NCBI GenBank assembly: GCA_045603545.1
Contig: JAZUMG010000030.1
Span: 99,066-163,065 of the forward strand
DNA from: CAAGNP01 sp045603545
Lineage (GTDB): Bacteria > Bacteroidota > Bacteroidia > Bacteroidales > UBA932
Length of the DNA: 64,000 bases
Reading direction: 5' to 3'
Shown: positions 44,260 through 53,390 of the stretch, one piece after another
Layout of the letters: every line of letters starts with the position of its first letter
Numbering within the stretch: the stretch's first letter is position 1
Program-made: the position numbers and the translations under genes
Notes under the pieces: model-generated
What the model saw: only the letters and a program-made list of their open reading frames with translations
Databases searched by the model: none
What the model was told of the DNA's origin: nothing

Positions 44260-45273
44260 TTACTTCGCAAATCCCTGAGCCACATCCACAGCCACAGCAA
44301 CAGTAGCACCTACCATTGGGTTGTTACCGATGCCGAGGAAGCCCATCATCTCCACGTGTGCAGGAACTGATGAAGAACCTGCAAACTGAGCGTCTGAGTG
44401 CATACGGCCCATAGTGTCGGTCATTCCGTATGATGCAGGACCTGCAGCCATGTTGTCTGGGTGAAGGGTTCTACCTGTACCACCACCTGAAGCTACTGAG
44501 AAGTATTTCTTACCAAGCTCCATGCACTCTTTCTTGTAAGTGCCGGCTACTGGGTGCTGGAAGCGGGTAGGGTTGGTAGAGTTACCTGTGATAGATACGT
44601 CTACACCCTCTTTGTGCATGATAGCAACACCTTCGCGTACGTCGTTTGCACCATAGCATTTAACTTTTGCACGAGGACCGTCTGAATAAGGGATCTCGCG
44701 AACCACTTTAAGCTCAGAAGTGAAGTAGTCAAACTCAGTCTGAACATATGTGAAACCGTTGATACGAGAGATGATCATAGCGGCATCTTTACCAAGACCG
44801 TTAAGGATGCAGCGTAGAGGCTCTTTACGTACCTTGTCAGCTTTAGCAGCGATTTTGATAGCACCCTCAGCAGCAGCGAATGACTCGTGACCTGCCAAGA
44901 AAGCGAAACATTTTGTCTCCTCTCTAAGAAGACGGGCAGCCAAGTTACCGTGGCCAAGACCCACTTTGCGGTCTTCAGCTACAGAACCAGGGATACAGAA
45001 TGCCTGAAGACCAAGACCGATAGCCTCAGCAGCGTCAGCAGCATTTGTACAGCCTTTTTTGATTGCGATGGCAGCACCCACTACATATGCCCATTTTGCA
45101 TTCTCGAAGCAGATAGGCTGGGTCTCTTCGCAAGTTTTGTATGGATCTACACCGTGAGCCTCGCAAATCTGGTTGGCCTCTTCGATGCTCTGGATACCCA
45201 CTTCATTCAAGGCAGCAAGAATTTTAGCCATTCTGCGGTCTTGACTCTCAAATTTTACGTCTCTAATTGCCAT
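44260..45273 (-). CDS. GGGtGRT protein
   Basis: A 337-residue cytoplasmic protein. SGGGTGRTLHPDNM near residue 262-275 is the motif that names the family. Cys residues at about 31, 48 and 55 and a conserved KVKCYGANDVREG segment suggest ligand or cofactor binding. In many anaerobes the gene sits beside a NifU-like scaffold gene, as here, so a role in Fe-S or related metal chemistry is likely but unproven. AAGGAGG lies 7 bases before the ATG, a rare clear Shine-Dalgarno in this genome, overlapping the end of the upstream gene. The 3' end is duplicated at 38.1 kb. Confidence 0.93.
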   Translation of the reverse strand: MAIRDVKFESQDRRMAKILAALNEVGIQSIEEANQICEAHGVDPYKTCEETQPICFENAKWAYVVGAAIAIKKGCTNAADAAEAIGLGLQAFCIPGSVAEDRKVGLGHGNLAARLLREETKCFAFLAGHESFAAAEGAIKIAAKADKVRKEPLRCILNGLGKDAAMIISRINGFTYVQTEFDYFTSELKVVREIPYSDGPRAKVKCYGANDVREGVAIMHKEGVDVSITGNSTNPTRFQHPVAGTYKKECMELGKKYFSVASGGGTGRTLHPDNMAAGPASYGMTDTMGRMHSDAQFAGSSSVPAHVEMMGFLGIGNNPMVGATVAVAVDVAQGFAK

Positions 45274-45285
45274 AATTATTCCTCC

Positions 45286-45987
45286 TTATTCGTTACGTGG
45301 GTCAATATATTTAACAGCGCCCTGCTCCTCGGTGAAGCGACCGTAAGTACCGGTAACTTTCTTAAGAGCCTCGTTGGCATCTGTACCTTTCTTAACTTCT
45401 TCCATAAATTTGCCAAGGTGAACGAACTCGTAACCGATAATTTCGTTGTTCTTGTCAAGGGCGATGCGAGAGCAGTAACCCTCAGCCATCTCAAGATAGC
45501 GTGGACCTTTGGCAACAGTACCGAACATGGTACCTACCTGGCTTCTAAGACCTTTACCAAGGTCCTCAAGACCGGCACCTACAGGAAGACCGTCCTCTGA
45601 GAAAGCAGACTGGGTACGACCGTAAACGATCTGTAGGAAAAGTTCGCGCATAGCGGTGTTGATAGCGTCGCAAACAAGGTCAGTGTTAAGAGCCTCAAGG
45701 ATAGTTTTGCCAGGGAGGATCTCAGAAGCCATAGCAGCTGAGTGGGTCATACCTGAACAACCGATAGTCTCTACAAGAGCTTCCTGGATAACGCCGTCCT
45801 TAACATTGAGTGAAAGTTTGCAGGCACCCTGCTGAGGTGCACACCAACCGATACCGTGAGTGAAACCTGAGATATCTTTGATCTCTTTGCTCTTTACCCA
45901 TTTGCCCTCTTCTGGGATGGGAGCTGGGCCATGATTGGCACCCTGAGCTACGCAGCACATATGCTGCACTTCGTGTGAATAAATCAT
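45286..45987 (-). CDS. NifU-like iron-sulfur cluster assembly scaffold protein
   Basis: A 233-residue protein whose middle (about residues 50-140) matches the IscU/NifU N-terminal fold: CKLSLNVKDGVIQEALVETIGC, GMTHSAAMASEILPGKTI and a downstream Cys. It has an N-terminal extension with Cys 11 and 12 and a C-terminal helical part not found in IscU. It would hold transient Fe-S clusters in the cytoplasm for transfer, here probably with the GGGtGRT protein encoded 12 bases downstream. Promoter element TATCTTTG lies 48 bases upstream; no Shine-Dalgarno. Confidence 0.88.
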   Translation of the reverse strand: MIYSHEVQHMCCVAQGANHGPAPIPEEGKWVKSKEIKDISGFTHGIGWCAPQQGACKLSLNVKDGVIQEALVETIGCSGMTHSAAMASEILPGKTILEALNTDLVCDAINTAMRELFLQIVYGRTQSAFSEDGLPVGAGLEDLGKGLRSQVGTMFGTVAKGPRYLEMAEGYCSRIALDKNNEIIGYEFVHLGKFMEEVKKGTDANEALKKVTGTYGRFTEEQGAVKYIDPRNE

Positions 45988-46034
45988 AATTTTATCTATA
46001 TATAAATTTCATTTATTTGCCTGAAATCAGCCGA

Positions 46035-46081
46035 CAAAGATAATGCCGATTTTTGAAAAATCATAAATTACACTACCTTTG
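46035..46081. promoter_or_regulatory. Divergent promoters, NifU-like / DPP-IV-like
   Basis: Minus strand: TATCTTTG at 46042-46035. Plus strand: TTTG (46052-46055), 18 bases, TACCTTTG (46074-46081). The plus promoter overlaps a possible upstream TTG start of the peptidase gene, so the ATG at 46103 is preferred. Confidence 0.7.
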
Positions 46082-46102
46082 GGTAAAATAGTTTTTATAA
46101 GT

Positions 46103-48313
46103 ATGAGAATAGTATCGCTTTTTCTGTCTTTTCTGCTCCTTTTGTCGGGCTCTGTGACTGTTTCAGCACAGGGATTAACACTTGAAGATATCTATAAAAC
46201 AAGAAAATATGGCCAGCGTGGAGTGGCTTCAATGCGTTGGATGAAGGACAATGTATCCTATTCGACACTTGAGCCAAACCGTGAGGTGGGTGGCCGTGAT
46301 ATAGTGCGATATGATGTGAAATCGGGTCAGAGGAGCGTGGTGGTTCCGGCATCGGCCCTTATGCACGACGGCAAGGCTGTGCCGATCCACGACTATATAT
46401 GGTCTGATGACAATGCGAAGATGCTTGTCTATACCAATTCCCGCCGTGTATGGCGTGACAATACCCGTGGCGATTACTGGGTGCTTGACCTTAAGTCGGG
46501 AGATTTCCGTCAGCTCGGAAAGGGACTCGATCCATCGAGGATGATGTTCGCCAAATTCTCACCGGCTGCAGATAAGGTAGCTTATGTTTACTACAATAAT
46601 ATCTTTGTTGAGGATCTTGCCACAGAGGAGAGGACTCAGCTGACTTTTGATGGCTCGGATGAGATAATCAACGGCAATTTTGACTGGGTATATGAGGAGG
46701 AACTCGGTATCCAGGACGGCTTCCGCTGGAGCCCTGACGGTAAGAGTATCGCCTACTGGCACTCTGATACACGCGGAACAGGTGTCTTCTATATGATAAA
46801 CAATGTGGACTCACTTTACTCATCTGTCATCCCATTCCCTTATCCCAAAGCGGGTACCCAGAACTCTGCAGTGAAGGTGGGTGTGGTCGATGTGGCCACT
46901 GCACAGAGCAGATGGTTTGATGTTCCGGGTGATCCTCGCAATCACTATCTGGCCCGTATGGATTTTATCCCCAATTCCAATGAAGTTATGATCCAGCAGC
47001 TCAACCGTCTGCAGAACACCAATAAAGTTTTCGTAGGTGATGTTGCTACCATGGAGCTGAAAAATATCTACACAGATACAGACGAGGCATTTCTCAATGT
47101 ACACGACAATATCGTATGGCTTGAGGGTGAGAAATATTTCACCTGGACCAGCGAGAAAGATGGTTGGAGACACCTCTACAAAGTATCGCGTGACGGTAAG
47201 AGCGAGAGCCTTATCACCAAAGGGGATTTCGATGTGATGAGCATCTCGTGCATTGATCCTAAAGGTGGGTATGTATACTATATGGCATCACCTTACAGTG
47301 CTATCGACAGATATCTTTACAGAAGCCGTCTCGATGGCAAAGGGGAGGCTGAAAGGGTGACACCTGAGGGTGAAGCGGGATACCACGGATACAATATCTC
47401 CGGCAATGCCCAGTATGCTCTCCATACATTCCAGAATGCGACTACCCCTACTGTATATGAGATGATCTCCATCAAGAAGCATCAGACCATTAAGGTGATG
47501 CAGGACAATAAAGCCCTCAAGGAGCGTTATGACTCCCTCGGCTTGACCCCTAAGGAGTTCTTCCGTGTGGATATAGGGGAGGCTGTCCTGGACGGCTGGA
47601 TGATAAAACCCAAGAACTTTGACCCTTCGCAGAAATACCCTGTGATTTTCCATATCTACGGAGAACCTGCCTCATCTACAGTCCTCAACACCTGGTCAAG
47701 CAATGACCTCTGGCACCAGTTCCTTGCCCAGCAGGGGTATATCCTTATGAGCATTGACCCTCGCGGGACCAATATGCCGAAAGGTCGCGAATGGCGCAAA
47801 TCCATCTATGGAAAGGTGGGGACAGTGGGCCCTCAGGACCACGCAGAGGCTGTGCAGATAGTCCTCTCGCAATATTCATTCCTCGATCCTTCAAGAGTCG
47901 GTATCTGGGGATGGAGCGGCGGAGGCTCTTCGACCCAGCACGCACTTTTCAAATACCCTGAGATCTACAAAACAGGTATTGCGGTAGCAGGTGTATCTAT
48001 GCAGAATCTCTATGATACCATCTATCAGGAGAGATATATGGGACTTCCACAGACCAACCCTGAGGGCTTCTATAACGGTTCGCCGCTCAATTTTGCGAGG
48101 AATCTACAGGGCAATCTCTTCCTGATCCACGGTACAGGTGATGACAATGTCCACTACCAGTGCCACGAGATGCTTGTCAATGAGCTTATCAAGCACAACA
48201 AGATGTTCTCCATGATGTCATACCCTATGAGGGCCCACGGTATCTATGAAGGGGAAAATACCACATACCACCTCTATCAGACCATGCTCAATTACTGGCT
48301 CGAAAATCTTTAA
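46103..48313 (+). CDS. Dipeptidyl peptidase IV-like S9B peptidase, secreted
   Basis: A 736-residue protein with a signal peptide ending near VSAQ. Residues about 30-460 form the eight-bladed propeller (FDWVYEEELGIQDGFRWSPDG is the DPP-IV Glu-containing segment that binds the substrate amino terminus). The C-terminal hydrolase domain holds S605 in GWSGGG, D680 in HGTGDDNVH and H712 in MRAHGIYEGENT. DPP-IV enzymes remove dipeptides, usually after Pro or Ala, in the periplasm or at the surface. The nucleophile motif has Gly where classic DPP-IV has Tyr (GWSYGG), which may shift specificity. It is alone in its transcript. Confidence 0.92.
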   Translation: MRIVSLFLSFLLLLSGSVTVSAQGLTLEDIYKTRKYGQRGVASMRWMKDNVSYSTLEPNREVGGRDIVRYDVKSGQRSVVVPASALMHDGKAVPIHDYIWSDDNAKMLVYTNSRRVWRDNTRGDYWVLDLKSGDFRQLGKGLDPSRMMFAKFSPAADKVAYVYYNNIFVEDLATEERTQLTFDGSDEIINGNFDWVYEEELGIQDGFRWSPDGKSIAYWHSDTRGTGVFYMINNVDSLYSSVIPFPYPKAGTQNSAVKVGVVDVATAQSRWFDVPGDPRNHYLARMDFIPNSNEVMIQQLNRLQNTNKVFVGDVATMELKNIYTDTDEAFLNVHDNIVWLEGEKYFTWTSEKDGWRHLYKVSRDGKSESLITKGDFDVMSISCIDPKGGYVYYMASPYSAIDRYLYRSRLDGKGEAERVTPEGEAGYHGYNISGNAQYALHTFQNATTPTVYEMISIKKHQTIKVMQDNKALKERYDSLGLTPKEFFRVDIGEAVLDGWMIKPKNFDPSQKYPVIFHIYGEPASSTVLNTWSSNDLWHQFLAQQGYILMSIDPRGTNMPKGREWRKSIYGKVGTVGPQDHAEAVQIVLSQYSFLDPSRVGIWGWSGGGSSTQHALFKYPEIYKTGIAVAGVSMQNLYDTIYQERYMGLPQTNPEGFYNGSPLNFARNLQGNLFLIHGTGDDNVHYQCHEMLVNELIKHNKMFSMMSYPMRAHGIYEGENTTYHLYQTMLNYWLENL

Positions 48314-48369
48314 TTTGGAAGACTCGCAATTAGTGGTTTACTTTGCACTTTACTATTGACTGAAAGATA

Positions 48370-49692
48370 ATGGAGATATTTATAATACTGTTGCTGATAT
48401 TGCTTAACGGCCTGTTCTCTATGAGCGAGGTCTCTCTGATCAACTCCCGCAAATCGAGTTTGCAGGTGGAGGCGAAAAAGGGGAGCAAGACAGCCAAAAC
48501 AGTACTTGATCTGATAGACAATCCTACCAATTTTCTCTCTACTGTGCAGATAGGGATTACCCTTATCGGTATCCTTACAGGTATGTTCTCGGGAGCATCC
48601 ATTGCAGTGGATCTCTCGGAGCTGTTCCAGAAATGGGGTATGGCTGCATCGGTAGCAGCACCATTGGCACAAACTGTCATTGTGGTGATTGTTACCCTAT
48701 TGACCATTATCCTTGGTGAACTGGTCCCCAAGAAGATCGGTATGAGTTCTTCGGAGAAGATAGCGAGGGTGATTTCCGGGCCTATGCTTTTCCTTTCGTG
48801 GCTTACCAAGCCTTTTGTGTGGCTCCTTTCCAAATCTACCGACGGCATAGTGAAGCTCCTTGGCATTAAAGAGCAGGAGGCAAATGTCACTGAAGAGGAG
48901 ATCAAATCGATGATTGCCGAGGGTGCTGAGGATGGCGAGGTGCAGGAGGTGGAGCAGGATATAGTAGGGAGGGTGTTCTCACTGGGAGACAGGTCGATAG
49001 ACTCCATTATGACCAACAGGAGCGAGATAGTGTGGCTCGACAGCGAAATGACCAATGAAGAGATCAATAGCACTGTCAAAGAGAATCTTTTCCAGGTCTA
49101 TCCGGTAGGAGAGGGTAGCCTTGATGATATCATCGGTGTAGTCTTTTTGAAGGACCTTTTCGGTAAACTTGACGACAAGAACTTCAATATATCGCAGATA
49201 CTTCAGCCGGCACAGTACTTCTATGAGAACATGGAGGTGTTCAAAGTGCTTGAGGATATGAAGGCCAAGCATATAGGATATGGTCTTATCTGTGATGAGT
49301 TCGGTATATGCCAGGGTATTGTTACACATAAGGATATACTGGAGGGTCTTGTGGGATTTATAGACAATCCGGAGGAGGAGCCTTTCATCATCAAGAGGGA
49401 GGCAGATGATGGTGGCTGGCTCGTTGACGGCCAATGCCCTTTCTACGATTTTCTGGCCCATTTTGAAAAAGAGGAACACGAGGATGCTGCTGAGGAGGAG
49501 TTTGATTTCAATACTGTTGGAGGCCTCATTCTGGAACTCCTTGAGCATATCCCCCAGTCGGGAGAGCGTGTCTCCTGGAAAGAGTTCGATTTCGAGGTGC
49601 TCGATATGGATGGAGCACGTATAGACAAAATTCTGGTCAAGCTCCGTGAAGAGGAGTGTGATGATGACCAGAAACACAGCGAAGAAGAGTAA
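48370..49692 (+). CDS. CNNM/CorC (TlyC-type) membrane protein
   Basis: A 440-residue protein. Residues 1-190 hold the DUF21 membrane domain (LLNGLFSMSEVSLINSRKSS, then three hydrophobic segments and IILGELVPKKIGM). About 205-335 is a CBS-domain pair, and about 350-430 the CorC_HlyC transporter-associated domain (WLVDGQCPFYDFLAHF). Relatives export Mg2+ or Co2+; the older name hemolysin is misleading. It lies between two secreted-protein genes and is followed after 6 bases by the next. Confidence 0.92.
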   Translation: MEIFIILLLILLNGLFSMSEVSLINSRKSSLQVEAKKGSKTAKTVLDLIDNPTNFLSTVQIGITLIGILTGMFSGASIAVDLSELFQKWGMAASVAAPLAQTVIVVIVTLLTIILGELVPKKIGMSSSEKIARVISGPMLFLSWLTKPFVWLLSKSTDGIVKLLGIKEQEANVTEEEIKSMIAEGAEDGEVQEVEQDIVGRVFSLGDRSIDSIMTNRSEIVWLDSEMTNEEINSTVKENLFQVYPVGEGSLDDIIGVVFLKDLFGKLDDKNFNISQILQPAQYFYENMEVFKVLEDMKAKHIGYGLICDEFGICQGIVTHKDILEGLVGFIDNPEEEPFIIKREADDGGWLVDGQCPFYDFLAHFEKEEHEDAAEEEFDFNTVGGLILELLEHIPQSGERVSWKEFDFEVLDMDGARIDKILVKLREEECDDDQKHSEEE

Positions 49693-49698
49693 ACAATC

Positions 49699-50379
49699 AT
49701 GAAAAGAATTTTTGTTTTTTTGACAGCTCTGATAGCGGCTTTCAGCTCTATCTCAGGGCAGAATGCCGATATGTTTTTCAGTGTCACCAAAGGCGACAGT
49801 TTTACCTATACTATCCGTAATTCAGAGGGTAAAGTGGAGTACAAATACACCTATTGGAATAAGGAGGTAAACGGAGAGGATCTTTCTGATGCATCGGTGC
49901 TTTATGGCTATCAGTTCTGGAAGGGGGACGGGACCCCTCTTTTCGCGGACAATGGGATGATGGATATGAAGATTACCCTCAACAGTGAGGGGACCACTTC
50001 ATATATGTACGATATGAAGAAGTCGATGGCCATCCAGGATATAGTGACAATGGGTGATGTGAGCTCTCTCCCTTCCGATATTAAGGTGGGGCAGAGTGTT
50101 CCTGACGGGAAAATCAATATAAAAGTGAAAAGTGTGGGGGCCTCTTTCCTTTTGACAGAGAGGAAGGTGCTGTCTGAAGAGGTGGTTACCACCCCTGCCG
50201 GCACGTTCAATACCTATAAGATGGATGAACACCAGACAAATAAAGTTTTGGTCTCTACCAAAACATTCCATATCATCACTTGGTACGCCAAGAATATAGG
50301 GTGTATAAAACAAGAAGTGTACGACAAGAAGGGTAAACTTCTCCGTACACTTGAACTTACAGCACTGGTGCAGAAGTAA
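49699..50379 (+). CDS. Secreted protein, DUF3108/TapB-like
   Basis: A 226-residue protein with a signal peptide (cleavage near SSISGQ, residue 20). The mature part is beta-rich; VTTPAGTFNTYKMDEHQ and TWYAKNIGCIKQEVYDKKG are similar to DUF3108-like periplasmic proteins. No enzymatic motif. It follows the CNNM gene after 6 bases and stops 2 bases short of the convergent thymidine kinase gene. Confidence 0.7.
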   Translation: MKRIFVFLTALIAAFSSISGQNADMFFSVTKGDSFTYTIRNSEGKVEYKYTYWNKEVNGEDLSDASVLYGYQFWKGDGTPLFADNGMMDMKITLNSEGTTSYMYDMKKSMAIQDIVTMGDVSSLPSDIKVGQSVPDGKINIKVKSVGASFLLTERKVLSEEVVTTPAGTFNTYKMDEHQTNKVLVSTKTFHIITWYAKNIGCIKQEVYDKKGKLLRTLELTALVQK

Positions 50380-50381
50380 TC

Positions 50382-50957
50382 CTACTCTACCAGATGGGGA
50401 TTTGCCTTATTGAAGCAGTGTCTGCAAAGGGGTTCGTATTTGTCTGTCTCCCCGAGTTCCACCAGTTTGTCGCTTTGTGAAAGTCTGTGGGAGTGTTGTG
50501 CGGGGTCACCGCATTTGACACAGATGGCGTGAACTTTGTCCACGTGCTCGGCGATGGCCATAAGGGTAGGCATAGGGCCGAACGGCTTTCCGAGGTAGTC
50601 CATGTCGAGACCTGCCACTATCACCCTGATGCCGCTGTTGGCCAGCTTCTGGCACACTTCGATGATGCCGTCATCGAAGAACTGAGCTTCATCAATCCCC
50701 ACTACATCCACATCGTGACTTAGCAGAAGGATGCTGCTGGATGACTCTACCGGGGTAGAGAGGATAGAGGTTGCATTGTGCGAAACCACCTCCTCTTCAG
50801 AGTATCTCACATCGATCATAGGCTTGAAAATCTCCACCTTCAGGTGGGCGAATTTTGCCCTGCGGAGTCTTCTTATAAGTTCCTCAGTCTTTCCTGAGAA
50901 CATGGAGCCGCAAATCACCTCTATGCAGCCCGATTTTTTTGCGTTTTCTAAAAACAT
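50382..50957 (-). CDS. tdk: Thymidine kinase
   Basis: A 191-residue type II thymidine kinase that salvages thymidine to dTMP with ATP. GSMFSGKTEELI at residues 17-28 is the Walker A loop, GIDEAQFFDD at 87-96 contains catalytic E90, YLGKPFGPM at about 121-129 is the lasso loop over the base, and CVKC (146-149) with CRHC (about 183-186) bind the structural zinc. Length is typical. Promoter TAACTTTG lies 31 bases upstream, overlapping that of the divergent gene. Confidence 0.96.
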   Translation of the reverse strand: MFLENAKKSGCIEVICGSMFSGKTEELIRRLRRAKFAHLKVEIFKPMIDVRYSEEEVVSHNATSILSTPVESSSSILLLSHDVDVVGIDEAQFFDDGIIEVCQKLANSGIRVIVAGLDMDYLGKPFGPMPTLMAIAEHVDKVHAICVKCGDPAQHSHRLSQSDKLVELGETDKYEPLCRHCFNKANPHLVE

Positions 50958-50962
50958 TTAAG

Positions 50963-50996
50963 TACTTTTGTGGATGAACTTTATGTCGCAAAGTTA
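50963..50996. promoter_or_regulatory. Overlapping divergent promoters, tdk / coiled-coil protein
   Basis: Plus strand TACTTTTG (50963-50970) and minus strand TAACTTTG (50996-50989) face away from each other past their partner's start region, so transcripts overlap at their 5' ends by about 20 bases. Confidence 0.55.
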
Positions 50997-51009
50997 AAAA
51001 AATCTTACG

Positions 51010-51810
51010 ATGGCAGATAGAATTTCAGAGATAAAATCGTTATTGGACAGACTTACATATCAGTTGACAGAGGAGCTGGAAGCCCAAAGGGAAGAGATAC
51101 AGAGCCTTAAGGAGCGCATTGAAGAATTGGAACAAAGGGGTGAGGGGCTGTCGTCGGAGCCTATGAGGGCAGGAGGAGCCGGTAACACTTATGTGGCACC
51201 ATCGTCTCCTTCCGGCCAGACAGGGAGACCATATGGGAGTTCTTTGGATGAGGATACATTTACAGATTCTCAGGAGGAAGAGTATATCAACGATGCTCCG
51301 TTGTCTCCTTCAAGTACACTCGCAGATGTCTATCCGGAAGATAACCCTGACAAGTATGGAGCATATGCTCCGGAGAAGCTCGATGAAGAGCCTGCCCCTA
51401 TGCGCAGACCTTTCTCATATACCCCTTCAGCAAATGAGCCTCTGTTTACAGTTACAGATCTTAATGACGCCCACACTGCCCCCAGAACCACAGTCTCCGA
51501 TCTCTTTGCGGAGCGCAATACCATTGCAGATGTGGCACAGAGCAAGACCCCTACCTGGATGGTGGACATCCCGGGTCCAAGGGTGGAGATGATCCAGTCG
51601 GCACTCACATTCAACGACAGGCTCACTTTTATCAGGGAACTTTTTGATGGAGACAGCGAGCAGTTCAATATAACCCTTGACAGAATCAATGAGACCTCTA
51701 CTTTCGATGAAGTGGTGAGCGATATGAGGGATGCCTACCCTGAGTGGGATGAGAACTCTCCACTTGTCTATCGCTTCTATATGGAGGTAAGGAGACGATT
51801 CAGAGACTAA
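51010..51810 (+). CDS. Coiled-coil protein of unknown function
   Basis: A 266-residue soluble protein. Residues 5-45 form a strong coiled coil (EIQSLKERIEELEQR), about 50-165 are a Ser/Pro/Asp-rich disordered linker, and about 170-266 a conserved-looking helical domain (NDRLTFIRELFDGDSEQFNI, then EVRRRFRD at the end). The C-terminal domain pattern suggests a partner-binding module, but no family was recognised. It precedes rsmI by 16 bases. Confidence 0.7.
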   Translation: MADRISEIKSLLDRLTYQLTEELEAQREEIQSLKERIEELEQRGEGLSSEPMRAGGAGNTYVAPSSPSGQTGRPYGSSLDEDTFTDSQEEEYINDAPLSPSSTLADVYPEDNPDKYGAYAPEKLDEEPAPMRRPFSYTPSANEPLFTVTDLNDAHTAPRTTVSDLFAERNTIADVAQSKTPTWMVDIPGPRVEMIQSALTFNDRLTFIRELFDGDSEQFNITLDRINETSTFDEVVSDMRDAYPEWDENSPLVYRFYMEVRRRFRD

Positions 51811-51826
51811 TTTTTTATTTCAATAT

Positions 51827-52522
51827 ATGGCAAAATTGTACATTGTGCCCACTCCGGTGGGGAATTTGGAGGATATGACCTTTAGGGCAATCCGAGTTTT
51901 GAAAGAGGTGGATGTGATTTTTGCGGAGGATACCCGTACAAGTTCGGTGCTGCTCAAGAAATTTGAGATTCAGACCCGCACAATGTCGCACCATAAGTTC
52001 AACGAACATAAAAATGCAGAGGCTATTTGCGAGAGGATCCTCGCCGGAGCCGATGTGGCACTTATCTCGGATGCCGGCACACCAGGTATCTCCGACCCGG
52101 GATTTCTCCTTGTCCGTACCTGTGTGGAGCATGGGGTGGAGGTGGAGACCCTTCCAGGTGCTACCGCCTTTGTCCCTGCCCTTGTGAACTCCGGATTCCC
52201 TTGTGACAGATTTGCATTTGAGGGATTCCTCCCTGTGAAAAAGGGGCGCCAGACCAAACTGACCGAATTGGCCACAGAGCCAAGGACCATGATATTCTAT
52301 GAATCGCCATACCGTTTGGCGAAGACATTGACCCAGATGTGCGAATTCTTCGGAGCTGAGCGCCGTGCATCTGTATCGAGAGAGATAAGCAAAGTGCACG
52401 AGGAGACCCGCAGAGGGACCCTTGCGGAGTTGAGTACCTGGTACACCCAGAATGAACCCAAAGGTGAAATAGTGTTGATAGTGGAGGGGACGGATTATGT
52501 GGGAAAAAGAGAAAATATCTAA
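51827..52522 (+). CDS. rsmI: 16S rRNA (cytidine1402-2'-O)-methyltransferase
   Basis: A 231-residue SAM-dependent methyltransferase of the tetrapyrrole-methylase fold. MAKLYIVPTPVGNLEDMTFR is the family start, DVIFAEDTRTSSVLL and SHHKFNEHKNAE follow, and ALISDAGTPGISDPGF near 75-90 binds SAM. It methylates C1402 in the decoding centre. It lacks the short C-terminal domain found in many RsmI proteins, as is common in Bacteroidota. Its end overlaps the helix-hairpin-helix gene by 26 bases. Confidence 0.94.
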   Translation: MAKLYIVPTPVGNLEDMTFRAIRVLKEVDVIFAEDTRTSSVLLKKFEIQTRTMSHHKFNEHKNAEAICERILAGADVALISDAGTPGISDPGFLLVRTCVEHGVEVETLPGATAFVPALVNSGFPCDRFAFEGFLPVKKGRQTKLTELATEPRTMIFYESPYRLAKTLTQMCEFFGAERRASVSREISKVHEETRRGTLAELSTWYTQNEPKGEIVLIVEGTDYVGKRENI

Positions 52523-53333
52523 AAGTCTTTCGGTAGGGTTAGTAGCACTTGTGTTCATATTCCTTTCGCTGCAGTTTGCCTTCTTCGTGGCGAAAGTTAT
52601 CCAGATCAGAAAATACAATAAGGAGCTGGCGGCTGAGCAATCGGTGGCCGGAGAGAAGCAGTTTGTGGCCGGAGGTGAGTCATCCGTGGCCAGAAGGGAG
52701 TCGTCGGAGGCAGGTGATAAGTCTTCTGCAGCCTCTGTAGCTGGAGGAGGTATTCCCGCGACTGAAAATCGCGAAAAATGGACGCGGGACGAGAAAATAC
52801 AGCCTGCCGCGTCTGAATTTGGCCAAAATCGAGCGCGGGAATCGGCGAACCCGGTGCAGAGTTCTTCAGCGGGTGCTGTCGCCAAAGCCTTCTCTCTGGA
52901 GAAACTTCCACCGAGGCCCTCCTACAAGCCAAAACCGAAAGTGGAACTTAACAGTGCCGATACCACTGCATTGATGACCCTCTACGGTATTGGTGGCTAT
53001 TATGCTCGGAAGATAGTTGACTTCAGACAGCGACTGGGCGGTTCTTTCGCTTCGCCGGAGCAGCTGATGGACATTTACGGGATAGACTCTGCGCGATATG
53101 TCGGTTTTGCGGACAGGGTCTATGTCGACACATCGCTGATAATCCCTCTGGATCTGTATCATATGCCAGTAGATTCTATGGCCAGACATCCGTATATCGG
53201 CAAATACGCGGCCCGTGGCATCGACCGCTACCGCCGCACCGTCGACTCTGTCTCCTTCACCCTCGATGCCCTCCTCGAAAACGGCATACTGCAAAGCCCA
53301 TATGTCCAGAGGCTGAGGATGTATCAGAAGTAG
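52497..53333 (+). CDS. Membrane-anchored helix-hairpin-helix (ComEA-like) protein
   Basis: A 278-residue protein with one membrane helix at residues about 13-32, a low-complexity linker (about 40-135, rich in Ala, Gly, Ser and Glu, with GGE/AG-type repeats), and two to three helix-hairpin-helix units from residue 148 (VELNSADTTALMTLYGIGG and FASPEQLMDIYGID). ComEA-type proteins bind DNA outside the inner membrane during uptake, though in Bacteroidota such proteins may have other roles. It starts inside the rsmI gene (26-base overlap). The inserted linker is unusual in length. Confidence 0.78.
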   Translation: MWEKEKISKSLSVGLVALVFIFLSLQFAFFVAKVIQIRKYNKELAAEQSVAGEKQFVAGGESSVARRESSEAGDKSSAASVAGGGIPATENREKWTRDEKIQPAASEFGQNRARESANPVQSSSAGAVAKAFSLEKLPPRPSYKPKPKVELNSADTTALMTLYGIGGYYARKIVDFRQRLGGSFASPEQLMDIYGIDSARYVGFADRVYVDTSLIIPLDLYHMPVDSMARHPYIGKYAARGIDRYRRTVDSVSFTLDALLENGILQSPYVQRLRMYQK

Positions 53334-53390
53334 TAGATCTGTCTTATCGAAGTTTGCTTTATTTCTGCCGATGGTGTCGTTGGCGAAATG

